The notes beneath the pieces were generated by a model that saw only the letters and a list, made by a program, of their open reading frames with translations, had not been told where the DNA came from and searched no databases. From Chlorops oryzae (taxonomy: Eukaryota; Arthropoda; Insecta; Diptera; Chloropidae): DNA of 64,000 nucleotides. Shown one piece after another: positions 42,276-54,127 of the stretch; the first letter of the stretch is position 1; every line of letters starts with the position of its first letter. The stretch spans positions 59,083,188 to 59,147,187 of the forward strand of contig CM035806.1 of NCBI GenBank assembly GCA_020466095.1. The letters are read 5' to 3'. The position numbers and the translations under genes are program-made.

Positions 42276-42350
42276 TAATCTTTGATCTGTCTGTGCATGC
42301 CGCTCCATTTATACTGCCGTCGAATGCGGAAATATGTCTTCAGTGCCCCT

Positions 42351-43898
42351 TTATGCCCCCTCATGGTCCGTCGTGGAAATTTTTGAGGACTTCGTCGATC
42401 TCCTTTTTTTGGTCAAATATACCGCAAGATCCTCCGCGTGCGGTTGTGCTGCGACTGATATGTCTTCTTCTTCGTTCTCGGGTGTACTTCCTTCCTCTCT
42501 TGGTGACTGCTCTTGTCTAATTATTGTTTTGGATCTCGTTATTACTGCTATCGTAGCACTTTCATACGGTAAGCGACTTAGCGCGTCAGCATTCATGTTC
42601 GCTTTTCCTGCTTTGTAACAAATTTCGAAATCAAATTCCGAGAGTTTATGGCGGAATCTGGCCAATCGGGATGTCTGATCCTTTAAGTTTGCTATACCCT
42701 TTAGGGGCTTGTGGTCTGTGTAAACCGTAAATGGCCGCCCTAAAAGGTAGCAACGAAAATTTTTGGCCGCCCATACTATGGCTAAGAATTCCTTTTCGAT
42801 GGTCGAGTATCTTATTTCTGTTGCACTCAAAGCTCGGCTTGCAAACGCAATTGGCTGGTCGTCGCCCGGCTCGCCTTGTGAAAGTACCGCTCCTAGCGCT
42901 TCGTTGCTTGCATCCGTTGTTAGCAGGAATGGCTTAGAAAAGTCCGCGTACTTCAATAGTGGTGGGTTGGTGATTGCGGTTTTAATTTTTTCCACCGCGT
43001 TTTCGCATTCCTTCGTCCACGCGAATTCACTGTCCTTTTTCAATAGTGATGTTAGTGGCATTAAAAGGTTAGCTGCGCTCGGTATGAATTTTCTGTAATA
43101 GTTTGCTAATCCCAAAAAAGAACGCAAACCCCTTCTTGTTTCTGGGAATTGGGAATTTTTTCACGCATTCTACTTTCCCACAGTCGGGTCGGACGCCTTG
43201 GTCGGAACACTTGTGACCCAAATAGACCACTTCCTTTCGCAAAAACTGACATTTTTCCGTCTGAATTTTAAGTTTGTTTTCTCGCAGGGCTTGCAGCACC
43301 TTTCGGAGTCTGAGTTCATGTTGTTCTAGGTTGCTCCCGTAAATGACTATATCGTCCAGGTAGACGAAACAGTCGACTCCTTGTAGACCAGTCAGGACAC
43401 TGTTCATAATTCGTTGAAAAGTCGCTGGCGCTCCTGAGAATCCAAATGGCATTCGCACGAATTCATAGTTCCCTAAGCCTGTGCTGAAAGCTGTTTTACC
43501 TCTATCTGTCTCATCTACCAGTACCTGGTGGGATCCACTCGCCAGATCCAAGGTTGTAAAGTATCGACTGCAACCCAATTGGTCGAGGATTTCATCAATT
43601 CGTGGTATCGGGAATACCTGCTTCACTGTAATTTCGGTTAGCTGGCGGAAATCTACCACCAATCGCCATTTCTTTTTCCTGTCTGTTCCTGTCTTTTTCG
43701 GCACTAGGATAATCGGTGCGTTCCATGGCGATTTGCTTGGAGCGATTATGCCTTGATCCAGCATCTCTCCCACCTGCTTATTTATCTCCTCCTTATGTGC
43801 TTCCGGCAAGCGATATTGTCTTATGTTTATCGGTGCCTTTCCCGCTTCCGTGGGTATTTCATGTTTGAGCACACTTGTATAACTCAATTTATCGCCCT
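42351..43898 (-). pseudogene. pol: Reverse transcriptase and RNase H of element D
   Basis: RT (about 43069-43898, minus) shows DKLSYTSVLKHEIP, the NAPIILVPKKTG block, FTTLDLASGSHQV and FVYLDDIVIYG (YLDD). RNase H (42351-43127) shows [16 protein letters not shown] and [13 protein letters not shown]. The two overlap in different frames, showing a frameshift near 43100. The 5' edge abuts the solo LTR at 43899. Confidence 0.85.
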
Positions 43899-44481
43899 TG
43901 TTGTGAGTTTCCCAACATTGTGATAGGTCAAACGGGCGATCATGCAATTATTTATGTTTATCGCGCGGTGAACGAGCATATCAGCATTATGACCAAGAAT
44001 ATTGGAATAGGTCAGAAACTCGAGAAGGCAATGGCTTACGCTCGCAGTGCCATTCGCTGTTCGCTTACGCCCGCAGCGCTGTTCGCTGAGACTGAGCAAG
44101 CAAATTGTCGTTTTGGCCAAAAATGCAAGCACGCATTTTAACGGTGTTCAGAACAGCACGCGCGAGAATTGTGCAATACAGATGGCCAAATTAGCACACC
44201 AAATATGCTAAATCAAGTGTATGTTGCAATAACAATGTCGAAAGAGCAAAAGATGTCGCAAGAGCGATTTCGACATCACAGGCAGAGAACAGCCGACAGC
44301 AGCAGATAAACAACTATAAAAGATTGGTTCGAACTCCAATCGGGGGTTGGTATTTTTCGTCTTCGATTACATTAACAACGCCGTATAGTGTTTAAGATTG
44401 TTTATCAATAAAGTATGAGTATATAATAACGAAAATTCCTGCGTTTCTTATTTTCACCAGACAAGGAAGAGACACCTAACA
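43899..44481 (+). repeat. Solo LTR of a related family
   Basis: 583 bp, from TGTTGTGAGTTTCCC to ACACCTAACA, flanked by the duplication CCCT (43895-43898, 44482-44485). It contains CTATAAAAG (about 44316) and AATAAAGT (about 44409). No internal element remains, so it is the product of LTR-LTR recombination. The TGTTGTGAG start ties it to the same clade but its sequence differs from the A-E LTRs. Confidence 0.85.
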
Positions 44482-44485
44482 CCCT

Positions 44486-45947
44486 TAAGATGAAATACAT
44501 CGGAATAGTCCTTGCAAATTGCAATTATGGACTGTCTTTCTTCTTCATTCAAATTTTCCTCTAATTTTAGGGAATTGATTAGCATATTCGTCCTTTCGTC
44601 TGCTTGACTACTATTCGGTGCATTTATTTCTGAAATGCTTAAAATTTCGTACTCCTTTAATAATGAATATTTTACCTCCATTTTTTCTTTTATTTCGGTG
44701 TCCTTTTCCGATGAGTTAAGTATTGTAACGAGCCCAATACCATTTTTGGGTTTCGTGAGGGTTTCTCCAATATAAATATGTTCTGCTAACAGTTTTTTCT
44801 GCACGACTACTTCCTCCGTGAGCAGTCCTGTATTTATGCGTACTATCCTTGTAGACCTTGGTGGGATTCTAATGGTCTCTGCCATATAGATTTTTTTCCC
44901 CTCTTACTCTCAAGGGCATTGTGGCCACCAGATTGCCTTTTTCTTTAAAGGTCAATTCCTTTCTGATCGAATCCAGTATAGTCCTGTTCCAGAGCATGTC
45001 TCTCCCCAGGAGTCCGTCTGCTGGCAGGCTGCTATTCCGTGGCACCACATGCATTTCCATATTTAATGCTGGGATCGCATTATGTTTTATCATTACCGAT
45101 CCAATAGTATTGGAATCTCCTCCAAAAGCTCCTCTTAAGCTTTTTGTCTCCTTATTATTTATTGGCACGTCTTCTACCAATGCTTCTCTTTTCACTAAAC
45201 TTGCGTCTGACCCTGAGTCGACCAATAGAGTGATGCTGCCATTGATAGCCTGGCTACAGGGTATTTCGATATAGGCATCGTCCTCTTTAGTCTCCGCTAT
45301 GGCCGTACAATTTGTAAGTCGAAGCGTATTTCTAACGCACTTTGAGTCCACCCGTCTGATACTGTCGTTGATAGCCTATTCACAGGATAATTCAACGCAT
45401 TCATCTTGTGGCCCATTATATGCGAACGTCAGAAGTTTTTTCGTGTTTCGGAGAAGAAAACAAAAAATCGTTAGCCACACGTTGGTATACAAACTTTTTA
45501 TCCGTTTCGCGTTTTCTTGCCACTTTCCAAAGGTTCCACTTGTTTTTGCAGCTTCCACCTCGCATACGGGGTAGCTGAATATGGTGACTGTATTTTTAAA
45601 AGAAACTCTCTTCTTTTTATTTGCCGTTATCCTTCTCGAATTGGCTTCATCATCGAAATATATTTTCGTATTTTCTTTTACTTCTCTCTCGATCTCCTTT
45701 TCTGGTTTTTTTTGTTCTCTTATATCGGCGTCCACTTCTTTCAGTATTATTTCTCCTCTGGACCTTCCCCATCTCTTAGGGGTTGATGTTCCGCTCCCTA
45801 AGCTATTCAAGGGATCTTCTTTCGGCGTATGTTTATTAATATCTGAAATTGTGGTTTCCTTACCGATATAGGGACCTGCTCCTTTTTTCTGATTTTTATC
45901 CGGGGCAGGTTTTGGCCGCTCTTTTGCTATCTTTTGGGCATTCCAGT
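44486..45947 (-). pseudogene. pol: Pol N-terminal region and protease of element D
   Basis: The minus-strand -1 frame opens at the gag stop and runs through 45376-45810, where a hydrophobic stretch (NVWLTIFCFLL) precedes a nonsense codon at 45376. It continues in the same frame to the protease (ITLLVDSGSDASLVKREAL: Asp-Ser-Gly in place of Asp-Thr-Gly), then shifts near 44880 to the pre-RT part ending KDYSDVFHLKG at the solo LTR. Retroviral-type protease that matures gag and pol; this copy is broken. Confidence 0.8.
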
Positions 45948-45964
45948 CTATTGGCCAAGACTGG
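45943..45964 (-). promoter_or_regulatory. Hairpin around the gag stop, candidate -1 recoding signal (D)
   Basis: On the minus strand CCAGTC pairs with GACTGG across the loop TTGGCCAATA. Compared with B (CCGGTC/GACCGG) both partners of one base pair have changed together. Pol is open in the -1 frame. Confidence 0.55.
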
Positions 45965-47609
45965 GCCGTTGGGAGTTTCCCGCATTCTGCTGCTCTTGTT
46001 GAGTGCAGTTTCTGGCTATATGCCCGAATCCTTTACAAAGGAAACACTGTGTTTGGCTGTTATTGGGCCTTTGTCTGTTATTTTGCGGTTGCCTTTGTTG
46101 TGTGCTTTGCTGTGTAGTTCTTTTTTCGCAAAATTTATTTTTGCTGTGCCCTTTGACTTGACACTTATCGCAAAACAGGCTACTTAATTTGGTCCAGCAA
46201 TTTTCGACTAAATGACCCACCTTGCCGCAGTGTGTGCAGGTTGGTCTAGATGCCTTACTCGCTTCCATCATGGGCTGTTTATTTTTCATGCAGCCAGGAC
46301 TTTGTTCGTGCCCATATAGCCCACACAGCGTGCAATAAGGTGTATTTCTTCTCTTCACACATACATCTCGTGCGTGTCCTTGCTGTTGGCAGAAAGAGCA
46401 TGTCAGTTCCGTTGCCGAATTGATCGTGTGTACACTTATTTTGTCCGACTTTAAAATGTTTTCGGAATTTTCTGCTGCATTTATAAGATCTCGCAAACTG
46501 GGGTCTGTCATGTTTATAAGTGATTGTTTCAAGGAATGATCCTTTAATCCTGTGATGAAATGTCTTTTTGCCAGATCCTGATATTCCCATAGCGCCGCTT
46601 TTGATTCTTCCGTCGTCCATTTTTTCATGATCATTTCCTCAGCCTCCTTAAGATTTGTTTCCATTCGGCCTCCGAACAGTGATGCGGACTCGCCTGTTTG
46701 TTGATGTCCGTTTATAATATCCGCTCTAATATCTTCCAGCGTTCTTACTGTTGCGTATGTTTGCGTCACAAAGTCGCGGAGTCCATTTAGAGTGTCAAAT
46801 TTTCTGGTGCCAATTGTGTTGAACGCAGGCCCGGACAGTCGCTGCCTTATACATGTAATGGCTTTCTGCATGTCCTCCTGTGCAATCATACAATTTAACA
46901 ATTCAATCCCCTCTACGAATTTTATTACGTCTGCCTTAAATTCAGGCCCTCTTGCTCCGGAAAAGGATGGTACGAATCGTTGGACATTTTTAACAATTTC
47001 TGCAACATTCTGTGGACTTGCCATTGTTACCTCAATTCTGGGTGTTTGTACCGGTCCTGATGCTGTTCCGGAATTTTTCGGCATGCGCCTGGTGGGAAAA
47101 GGAGATGTCCTGCAAACTGTTTCTAATGTTCTTTTTAAATTGCCTATTTCTACCTTAAGAAATTGCAGTTCTTTTTCTTTTTCTCTGAGATCTGATTGAT
47201 TTCTTTCTAGGGATTCGGAGATGTCCTTCCCTGCTAATGACTGCAGTGTTTCTCTAAGCATCTCGTTTTGGTCTTCCGATTCCTCTAATAATAATGTACC
47301 TTTATCAATTCTCTCTCTTAACTCTCTGCAATTTTTTCTTAAATAGCCCACCGTTTCCTCGAGATGCTGTATTTTTTCCCTGCCTACGTCGTTTGAAACT
47401 GCTACCGAATCCTTAGCCTTATTTATTAGAAAGACTGCTTCTTCTAATCGATTAAAACGGGATAAAGCGACTTGGTTTTCTAGTAGGGTCAAATATTCTC
47501 TATTTGGGTTTATTTCCCTTACTAAATCCCAAGCTTCGGTCTGTAACGTAGTCGCATGTATTTCAGAATCTTTAAGCTTTTGTTTTAGTTCCTCCCACTC
47601 TCTATCCAT
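45948..47609 (-). CDS. gag: Gag of element D, intact
   Basis: 553 aa on the minus strand. Residues 1-180 are charged heptad-like sequence (coiled coil), followed by a short linker (SPFPTRRMPKN), a capsid-like domain (about residues 195-400) and five CCHC knuckles: CSFCQQQGHARDVC, CTLCGLYGHEQSPGC, CTHCGKVGHLVENC, CDKCQVKGHSKNKFC and, after a Gln/Asn-rich spacer, CFLCKGFGHIARNC. The knuckle spacing alternates between four and five residues before the last Cys. It packages RNA; the stop lies in the recoding hairpin. It is the only uninterrupted gag in the window. Confidence 0.88.
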   Translation of the reverse strand: MDREWEELKQKLKDSEIHATTLQTEAWDLVREINPNREYLTLLENQVALSRFNRLEEAVFLINKAKDSVAVSNDVGREKIQHLEETVGYLRKNCRELRERIDKGTLLLEESEDQNEMLRETLQSLAGKDISESLERNQSDLREKEKELQFLKVEIGNLKRTLETVCRTSPFPTRRMPKNSGTASGPVQTPRIEVTMASPQNVAEIVKNVQRFVPSFSGARGPEFKADVIKFVEGIELLNCMIAQEDMQKAITCIRQRLSGPAFNTIGTRKFDTLNGLRDFVTQTYATVRTLEDIRADIINGHQQTGESASLFGGRMETNLKEAEEMIMKKWTTEESKAALWEYQDLAKRHFITGLKDHSLKQSLINMTDPSLRDLINAAENSENILKSDKISVHTINSATELTCSFCQQQGHARDVCVKRRNTPYCTLCGLYGHEQSPGCMKNKQPMMEASKASRPTCTHCGKVGHLVENCWTKLSSLFCDKCQVKGHSKNKFCEKRTTQQSTQQRQPQNNRQRPNNSQTQCFLCKGFGHIARNCTQQEQQNAGNSQRPSLGQ

Positions 47610-47746
47610 AAATTACTCTGTCCAACGGAAAATTCCGCTTATAAAAGCATAGCAATCTAATTTATCTCTCTCCAAACAAAAAAAAATTTAAAATTTATAA
47701 TCAACAATTTAAATTATTTAAAGCCTGTGAGGAATTTTGTGTTTGG

Positions 47747-47755
47747 ACTTACCAT
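47747..47755 (-). other. Mini-exon AUG with splice donor (element D)
   Basis: Minus-strand ATG (47755-47753) directly followed by the donor GTAAGT (47752-47747). It is in frame with the env exon that starts at 38789. Unspliced it opens a 13-codon uORF before gag, as in A and B. Confidence 0.65.
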
Positions 47756-47760
47756 ATTAT

Positions 47761-48173
47761 TTTTGTTGGCCACTCTGCTGCTCTGAAGTATATTTTCGTT
47801 GTTTTGTAGTTATAGAAAAATAATTTTATTCGCAAATCCCTTTGTTTTTGGGTACCTTTATCGCTCCAAAATTGCGCTTATCGTGCAATTGGATTCGACA
47901 GAAAAATCGGTATGATTGTGAACGCTTTAGTCTTTTTCGTTGAAATGCCTTTTGGAAACCGTAGTTCCTCCCAGGCACCAATGAATGAAACGATGTTCCT
48001 TTTCAATGGTTTTCAATGAAAAATTTGATAGTTCACAATCAATACGATTTAGACTTGGTTGCGAAATTTTTCGTTTGCACTTTTTATATTTTGTTATATT
48101 TTTATTAATATTATACCTTAGGATCGTAGAATCTTCCCGACTTTTCTTAGTCGTAAACCGGCTGCGCCATAAA
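47761..48173 (-). other. 5' leader and primer-binding site of element D
   Basis: The minus-strand primer site TGGCGCAGCCGG (48158-48169) lies four bases inside the LTR end. The rest of the leader holds no gene; the plus-strand ORF here is a shadow. Confidence 0.75.
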
Positions 48174-49173
48174 TGTTGTGTGTACTGGGGAGAAAAGGAC
48201 CTCTATAAAGCGCCAACGATGAACTTCTATATTTTCCAATTAAAACACTCTTTTGCATTTAAGTTTTATTCAGTTTATTCATTAAATTTCGTTCATATAC
48301 TTTTGAGGCTCTACTCTATCTTACTTTTACTGCCCTAATTCCCTAGCTAACACTGAGATCCACACTTTGTCGTCCTGGCTCGTAAGTAGGTGCGCCAAAG
48401 TTGAGATCTTCTTAATACTCCGAGTGCCAATCGATGATAAGCCCCTTTTGTCAATCGAACTTCCCTTTTATAGTCAAATATTGCTCCGTTCGCAATATCG
48501 ATAGTTGCTAGCGTCATAGGTTTCTTCTTCAGCTGACCTCCCCGCAAGCGTCCCTCGGTCACCGTTTATTCTGCATTTCGGCTTTTTCGGCGATTGCATA
48601 AGTGCCGTTGTCTTGTATTTATTCGTCGTGCCACATATTCAAAATCAACTAAATATGCCGATCACTCCAAACCCATTCGACATATGTACGGTTTAATGCA
48701 AGCCAAGTGCACACACAAAAAACGTAAAGAGTGAAATGTAATACGAACAAGCAAACGCATGCCGTAAACATCCCTTGTTTGTGTGTGGTCCACATGCTGA
48801 CTCGGCGGCTCGTGTTCTTTCGCCTTTCGTCTGCCTGCTTTCCCTTTCGATCGATGGCCTTGAACGATCGATTCTCGGTTGACATCGACGCTCTGTTTGT
48901 CATTATGTGCCCGAGTTGTTGTTGTTGCCGTCTCCGGTAACAGTGTCTCTTTCTTTGATATCGAACGCCGACCGTTGTTGCTTTGTTAAGGCGTTCGATT
49001 TCATGCTCGCTCGTGCTGTTGTTGTTCGAGGTGTTAGGTTTCGAGCTCAAACGGTGCCGTTGCATTTGTTTATGCTGCATTATGAATTGCACTGCTTTTG
49101 TCTTAGCGCTGATAGCGTGACGTTGATACTAGTGCTGGTAGCGTTACGCCGTGTGACTTCGTGACTCACAACA
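48174..49173 (-). repeat. 5' LTR of element D
   Basis: 1000 bp. On the minus strand TGTTGTGAGTCACGAAG to ACACACAACA. It differs from the copy at 20867-21861 by substitutions and small indels, for example CTCCGAGTGCC against CTCGGAGTGCG. The outer flank is ACAG, inside element C pol. Confidence 0.9.
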
Positions 49174-52100
49174 ACAGAGAGCAAAAAGGAAATGGGTTTG
49201 AAGAATAAAATTTCGAAAAAAATCCATTTCAGCGATCCTTTAGTAAGCAAAATACATATTTTAGAAGAGAGTAAGCATGCAACAAAAAAATTAGTTACCC
49301 ATTGTAAAAAGGACCTTGGTGAAAGGAAAACAACAGAACCAGTGTCAGACGACACGTTTGTAGTACTTCCATGTAGACAGGCTATAAATGAAAAATTTAC
49401 CTTGTTAGTGGACACGGGTTCTGACACGAGCTTAATTAAAATAGAAGCACTCAAGGACCTAAATATTAATACGACTGAGATAAGTCATCTTGTGGGTGCG
49501 TTTGGTGGAAAAATTGCTAGTATAGGGACAGCAGAAGTTTCACATTCCGAAATTCCAGATTTAAGGTTTAAATTCCAAGTATTGCCAGCAGGAAGCAAGA
49601 TTCCGGCAGATGGACTATTAGGAAGGGACGAACTATGGAATAGATCAATCATAGATTGTGTGGAAAAGGAAGTAGTTTTTGATCTAGGTGGAAGAATGGC
49701 AACACTACCATTGTTGACTTCAGCGCCTAGCAAAAAGATTTGTATTGCAGAGTCAATTACGATAAATGCTAGGGAAGCAAAAATAGTGGAAGTGTGTATT
49801 AAAGGGCTAGAAGGGAGTCTAGTGATCCATAAAAAGGAAATAATGCCAAACATCTTCGTAGGAAATACACTCACAGTGGTCAAAAATGGCAAATGCCATG
49901 TACCAATAATGAATACGACTAGCGAAGCCGTACAAATAAATGAGGAAACTGAATTAGATTTCGAGTCAGGGTCAGAGTTCGATGAATTAGAAATATCAAA
50001 TATAAATCAGATAAAAATAGAAGAAAACGCGGAAGGGCGAAATGACGATTTATGGGAAACAGTTAAATTAGATAAAAACCTAAATGAAGAGGAGAGCAAT
50101 TCAATGAAAAAAATTTTTTATGACTACTCCGATATTTTTCACCTGCAGGGAGACCAATTGTCTTACACGACAGTCTTAACTCACGAAATTCCCACAATAG
50201 CAGAACATCCGACTATAAATTCGAGACAATATAGGTTGCCCGAACAACACAAAACAGAAATAAATACACAAGTGAAGAAAATGCTTGACGATGGCATTAT
50301 CACACAGAGTAAATCCCCGTGGAACTCGCCAATAATTTTAGTCCCGAAAAAAGCTGGGAAAGATGGCGTAAAATAATGGAGACTTGTGGTGGATTTCAGA
50401 AAACTAAACGAAATCACTATTAAACAGGTTTTTCCAATTCCGCGAATCGACGAAATCCTGGATCAGCTGGGATATAGTCGTTATTTCTCTACGTTGGATT
50501 TAGCCAGTGGCTACCACCAAGTTTTGGTAAATGAGAAGGATAGAGAAAAAACGGCCTTCAGCACTGGTTTAGGACATTTTGAATTTGCGAGGATGCCTTT
50601 CGGTCTAACGGGAGCTCCGGCAACTTTTCAAAGAATTATGAACAGTATTCTAACAGGCCTCCAAGGTATTGACTGTTTCGTTTATTTAGATGACATCGTC
50701 ATCTACGCCAGAAACTTAAAAGAACATGAAGTCCGCCTAAGAAAAGTCTTAGAGGTGCTCAGAACGCATAATTTAAAATTACAAACAGAAAAATGCAATT
50801 TTCTGCAGAAAGAAGTAATTTATTTAGGACACAAATGTTCAGAAGCAGGAGTTTTGCCAGATCCAGGAAAGGTAGAATGCGTGAAAAACATACAGGCGCC
50901 GAAAAATATAAAACAGTTACAGGCATTATTGGAGTTAATTAACTACTATAGGAAATTCATACCCGATGCTGCAAAAATTTGTCTGCCTTTAACAAAATTA
51001 TTACGGAAAGAATCAAAATTCATGTGGTCTATCGATTGTCAAAGAGCGATGGAACAATTAAAAATCGCTATAACCAGTCCACCAATACTTAGATACCCAG
51101 ATTTTGAAAAAAAACGTTCATTTTAACAACCGACGCTAGTAATGAGGCACTAGGAGCAGTTTTGTCTCAGGGAGAGCCAGGAAAAGATCTCCCAATTTAC
51201 TACGCCAGCAGAGCGCTTAGTGCCACTGAAAAACGATATTCCACTATCGAAAAGGAATTTCTCGCTATAGTTTGGGCAGTTAAAAACTTTAGAACATATC
51301 TTTTAGGAAAACATTTTAAAATCTACACTGATCATAAACCATTAAAATGAATAGCTAATTTGAAGGATCAGGACACTAGATTAGGACGTTTCCGTCTAAA
51401 ATTATTGGAGTATGAATTCGAAATTTGTTACAAATTAGGGAAAAGCAACCTAAATGCAGACGCTCTGAGCAGAATTACACCTGCAGATAATAAAGTTAGC
51501 GTAATAACAAGAGCAAAAAACCGAGCTTTAGAAGAGGTCGCAAACGATGAAATCAAAGGATCCTTAGAGGGAGAAGACACCGCGGTCTTCCTAACAGACT
51601 CAGAAGATATCAAAAAAATTTTGAAAACTTTTCATGATACCTCAATTGCAGGGCATAAGGGATATTTAAAAACTTACTTAAGAATCAGAAAGCAATACAA
51701 ATGGGAAGGCATGCAGCGCCAAATCAAATCATATATCAAATCATGCAAGCTTTGTCAAAAAAATAAAAGCTCACAGGTGGAGAAAATGCTTATGACGATA
51801 ACAGACACACCCCATAGACCATTCGACAAAGTCCTCATGGACATAGTTGGTCCGCTTCCCATCTCAGCTAGGAATAACAAATACATTCTGACATTTTTGG
51901 ACGATTTCTCAAAATATTTCATTTGCGCAGCCATACCTGATGCAGAAGCCTCAACGGTTGCACGAGCATTTTTTAATGAAGTAATCTCAAAGTTTAATAT
52001 TCCAAAAGCTTTAGTAACGGACAACGGAACAAATTTCATGTCAAATTTGTTTAGAGAAGTTTGTAAAATTCTTGGAATAAAGAAATCTCAAACTTCTCCG

Positions 52101-53513
52101 TACCATCCACAAGCCAACGGTGCTCTCGAAAGGAGTCACCGACCTCTTGCAGAATTTCTTCGAAATTTTGTCAACGAGGATGGCACAAATTGGGATGAAT
52201 GGCTACATCATGCGATGCACGTACACAATAATACGGTCCATACAATAACAAAACAAACTCCCAGTAGAACACTTTTCGGCTTTGAATTCGAAATTCCACT
52301 CAAGTTAAAGAAAAAACCAAGTCCAGTATACAATCCAGACGATTATAGTAAAATTTTGCAATACCAAATTCAACGCAGTTACGAAATAGTGAGGGACAAC
52401 CATAAAGCGGCAAAAGAGAAATCCAAAAAATATTATGACAAAAATTCTAAAGAGAGAGATATTGTACTCGGAGACAAAGTCTGGTTAAAGAACCAAAATC
52501 GAAAAAATAAATTCTCTCCAGTTTGGGAGGGACCATACGAAGTGATCTCAGAACCGACTACAACAAATGTAAGACTAAAAATTAGAGGAAGAGAGAAAAC
52601 TTTTCACAAGAATTTAATAAAAATTTTTCACGACAAGAAAAATGTCTGCGCAGTTTTTTCAGAAAAAAATCAAAACACGACAAATAGTGATGTAGAAACG
52701 TCATTTAATAACTTAGGCATTAAAGGGTTAAAAACAAAGCACCAAAATCTGGCTAAAAAACAACTTAAATACCCAAAAAACCAAGTCATCAAAAATAAGT
52801 CCAAAAACAGATATGATGACGTACCATGTTTCGACCACAGCCGAGTAAAATTAAAAGTCATAAATGAAAACGACACGGATTACATACACGCCAATTACGT
52901 GAATGGAGTGCATTGGCCGAATGAGTATATAGCCACTCAACACCCATTAGTAAACACAGTCAGCGATTTTTGGCAGATGATTTGGGAACAAAATTGTTTT
53001 AATATTGTCATGTTAACAGGAGTGAACGAAAAAGGGTGTTATCGGTACTGGGGAGGAAATGAAGGGGATTTGTTCAATTGCAGAAATTTTAATATTGAAA
53101 CCATAAAACGGAAAAGAGAGAAATATTTTGTCCAAAGCAAACTAAGAATAGCGAATATAAGAAAGGAGGAAGAACGCATTATTGACCATTGGCAATTTCT
53201 TTCATGGCCAGATGGGAAAACAGCAAATTCTAATTACCTTTTAGATTTTTGGAATAAAATCAGAAATAATCAAAAAGCAGCAGAATGTAGCAATAATACG
53301 TACCCGAAGTTGGTCATACACTGTAAGGCGGGGATTAACCGCACCGGCATAGTCAGAGCAGTAGATTTGGCACTTTCAGCCATGCAGGAAAATTTAGAAA
53401 TCAATTTACATAAAATAGTGGAAGATATAAGAACACAGAGAGCATGCAGTTTGACCTGTAAAAATCAAGACAAGATGCTCCAGAAAATTTTAAAAGCCAT
53501 AATGAAAAAATAA
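49174..53513 (+). pseudogene. pol: Pol of element C with C-terminal tyrosine phosphatase
   Basis: Protease (LLVDTGSDTSLIK), RT (FVYLDDIVIYA), RNase H, integrase (MDIVGPLPISAR; LVTDNGTNFM; NGALERSHRPLAEF; WEGPYEV) and PTP follow in the order of B. Lesions: nonsense TAA at 50374, a frameshift in the A-run near 51112 and nonsense TGA at 51348. From 51360 to 53513 the frame is open. The PTP keeps NKSKNRY, DYIHANY, NEYIATQHP, DFWQMIW, the WPD loop (LSWPDGKT) and the P-loop HCKAGINRTG with Cys and Arg, but is diverged from that of B. The phosphatase thus belonged to an ancestor of B and C. The pol as a whole is not functional. Confidence 0.88.
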
Positions 53514-53588
53514 ATTTTTTTTTTATTTTTTTTTTAACATCTAAAAAGCATTACAATGACTAAAATTAAAATACACAAATACAAAATT

Positions 53589-54109
53589 TCATCCCCAAAG
53601 GACAGTCCGCTCTAGCCGGTATTTTCCATCGGCACCAAGACAAGGGCCGAAGTTGATTTTTACATCTCGGTTCATCGAGAAAAAATCATCAAAGGACATC
53701 CTCCTTTGAATACGGCATTTCGGTTGTGGTTCATGCGACCCAACCCCAAAAAGGTAATGTCTTTTGATGACATCACGTTTCCCCTCGTCCGAGACACAAC
53801 CTTGGATGGCCAAAAGTTTCACATTTTTAATGAGGCTGCAGTTCCGGTCATAAGCCCTGGCATAAGTGAGCACAGTATCCAATCGCTTCTGATGCCCCGG
53901 ATCGATATAGGTGAACCGCTTCATCGATTGAAAATCAACCGCAGACGACTTTCAATGACAGCGGCTATAACGGGGGCCACCGTCCGAAATATTGCTGGGT
54001 ACATATAATACGCCGGCATATACTCGGCCAATTCTAAATAAAAACCCTCGAGACCATAACAATGATAGTCCCAAGAAAAAATCGCGAGTAAATCAAATAA
54101 CGAAAACAT
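53589..54109 (-). pseudogene. Antisense ORF of element C, homologous to that of B
   Basis: Two minus-strand frames, 53921-54109 and 53589-53924, overlap by ATGA. Together they align with the single 183-aa antisense ORF of B, mainly through GHQKRLDTVLTYARAY and the C-terminal GADGKYRLERTVLWG. The break is probably a frameshift in C rather than two genes. An AATAAA signal lies about 60 bp after the stop, in an A-rich tract on the minus strand. No known domain is recognised. Location between pol and env, orientation and promoter are as in B. Confidence 0.65.
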
Positions 54110-54127
54110 GACAATAAATTAACGAAT

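Larger units (their letters stand above)
40163..42350 (-). pseudogene. pol: Integrase of element D, split by mariner
   Basis: Minus-strand integrase pieces lie on both sides of the mariner at 40987-42275. The zinc-site region (HKG...NCKKCQQNKCS) spans the insertion. MDIVGPLPESSRG follows, then LITDNGTNFTSKLFNEV and NGALERSHRPLAEF (40369-40761). Stops occur near 40831 and frames change near 42358 and 40375. After the C-terminal module no PTP domain is found before the Ulp1 gene; 39778-40162 is AT-rich with no gene. Confidence 0.8.
20867..49173 (-). mobile_element. LTR retroelement D (minus), host of B, mariner and a solo LTR
   Basis: Reading on the minus strand: 5' LTR 49173-48174, primer site, gag, pol, Ulp1-like protease, env, 3' region, 3' LTR. 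Without insertions it is about 12.7 kb. It carries element B (22885-36661) in the 3' region, a mariner in integrase and a solo LTR in the pre-RT region. Gag, Ulp1 and env ORFs remain open while pol has stops and shifts. Pol has no phosphatase domain, and the Ulp1 gene precedes env. The mismatched flanks of the two LTRs leave open whether this is one insertion or a fusion of two. Confidence 0.75.

Noticed and set aside
53921..54109. Reading the two antisense frames of C as two overlapping genes (ATGA overlap)
   Set aside because: The single continuous ORF in B aligns across both, so a frameshift in C is simpler.
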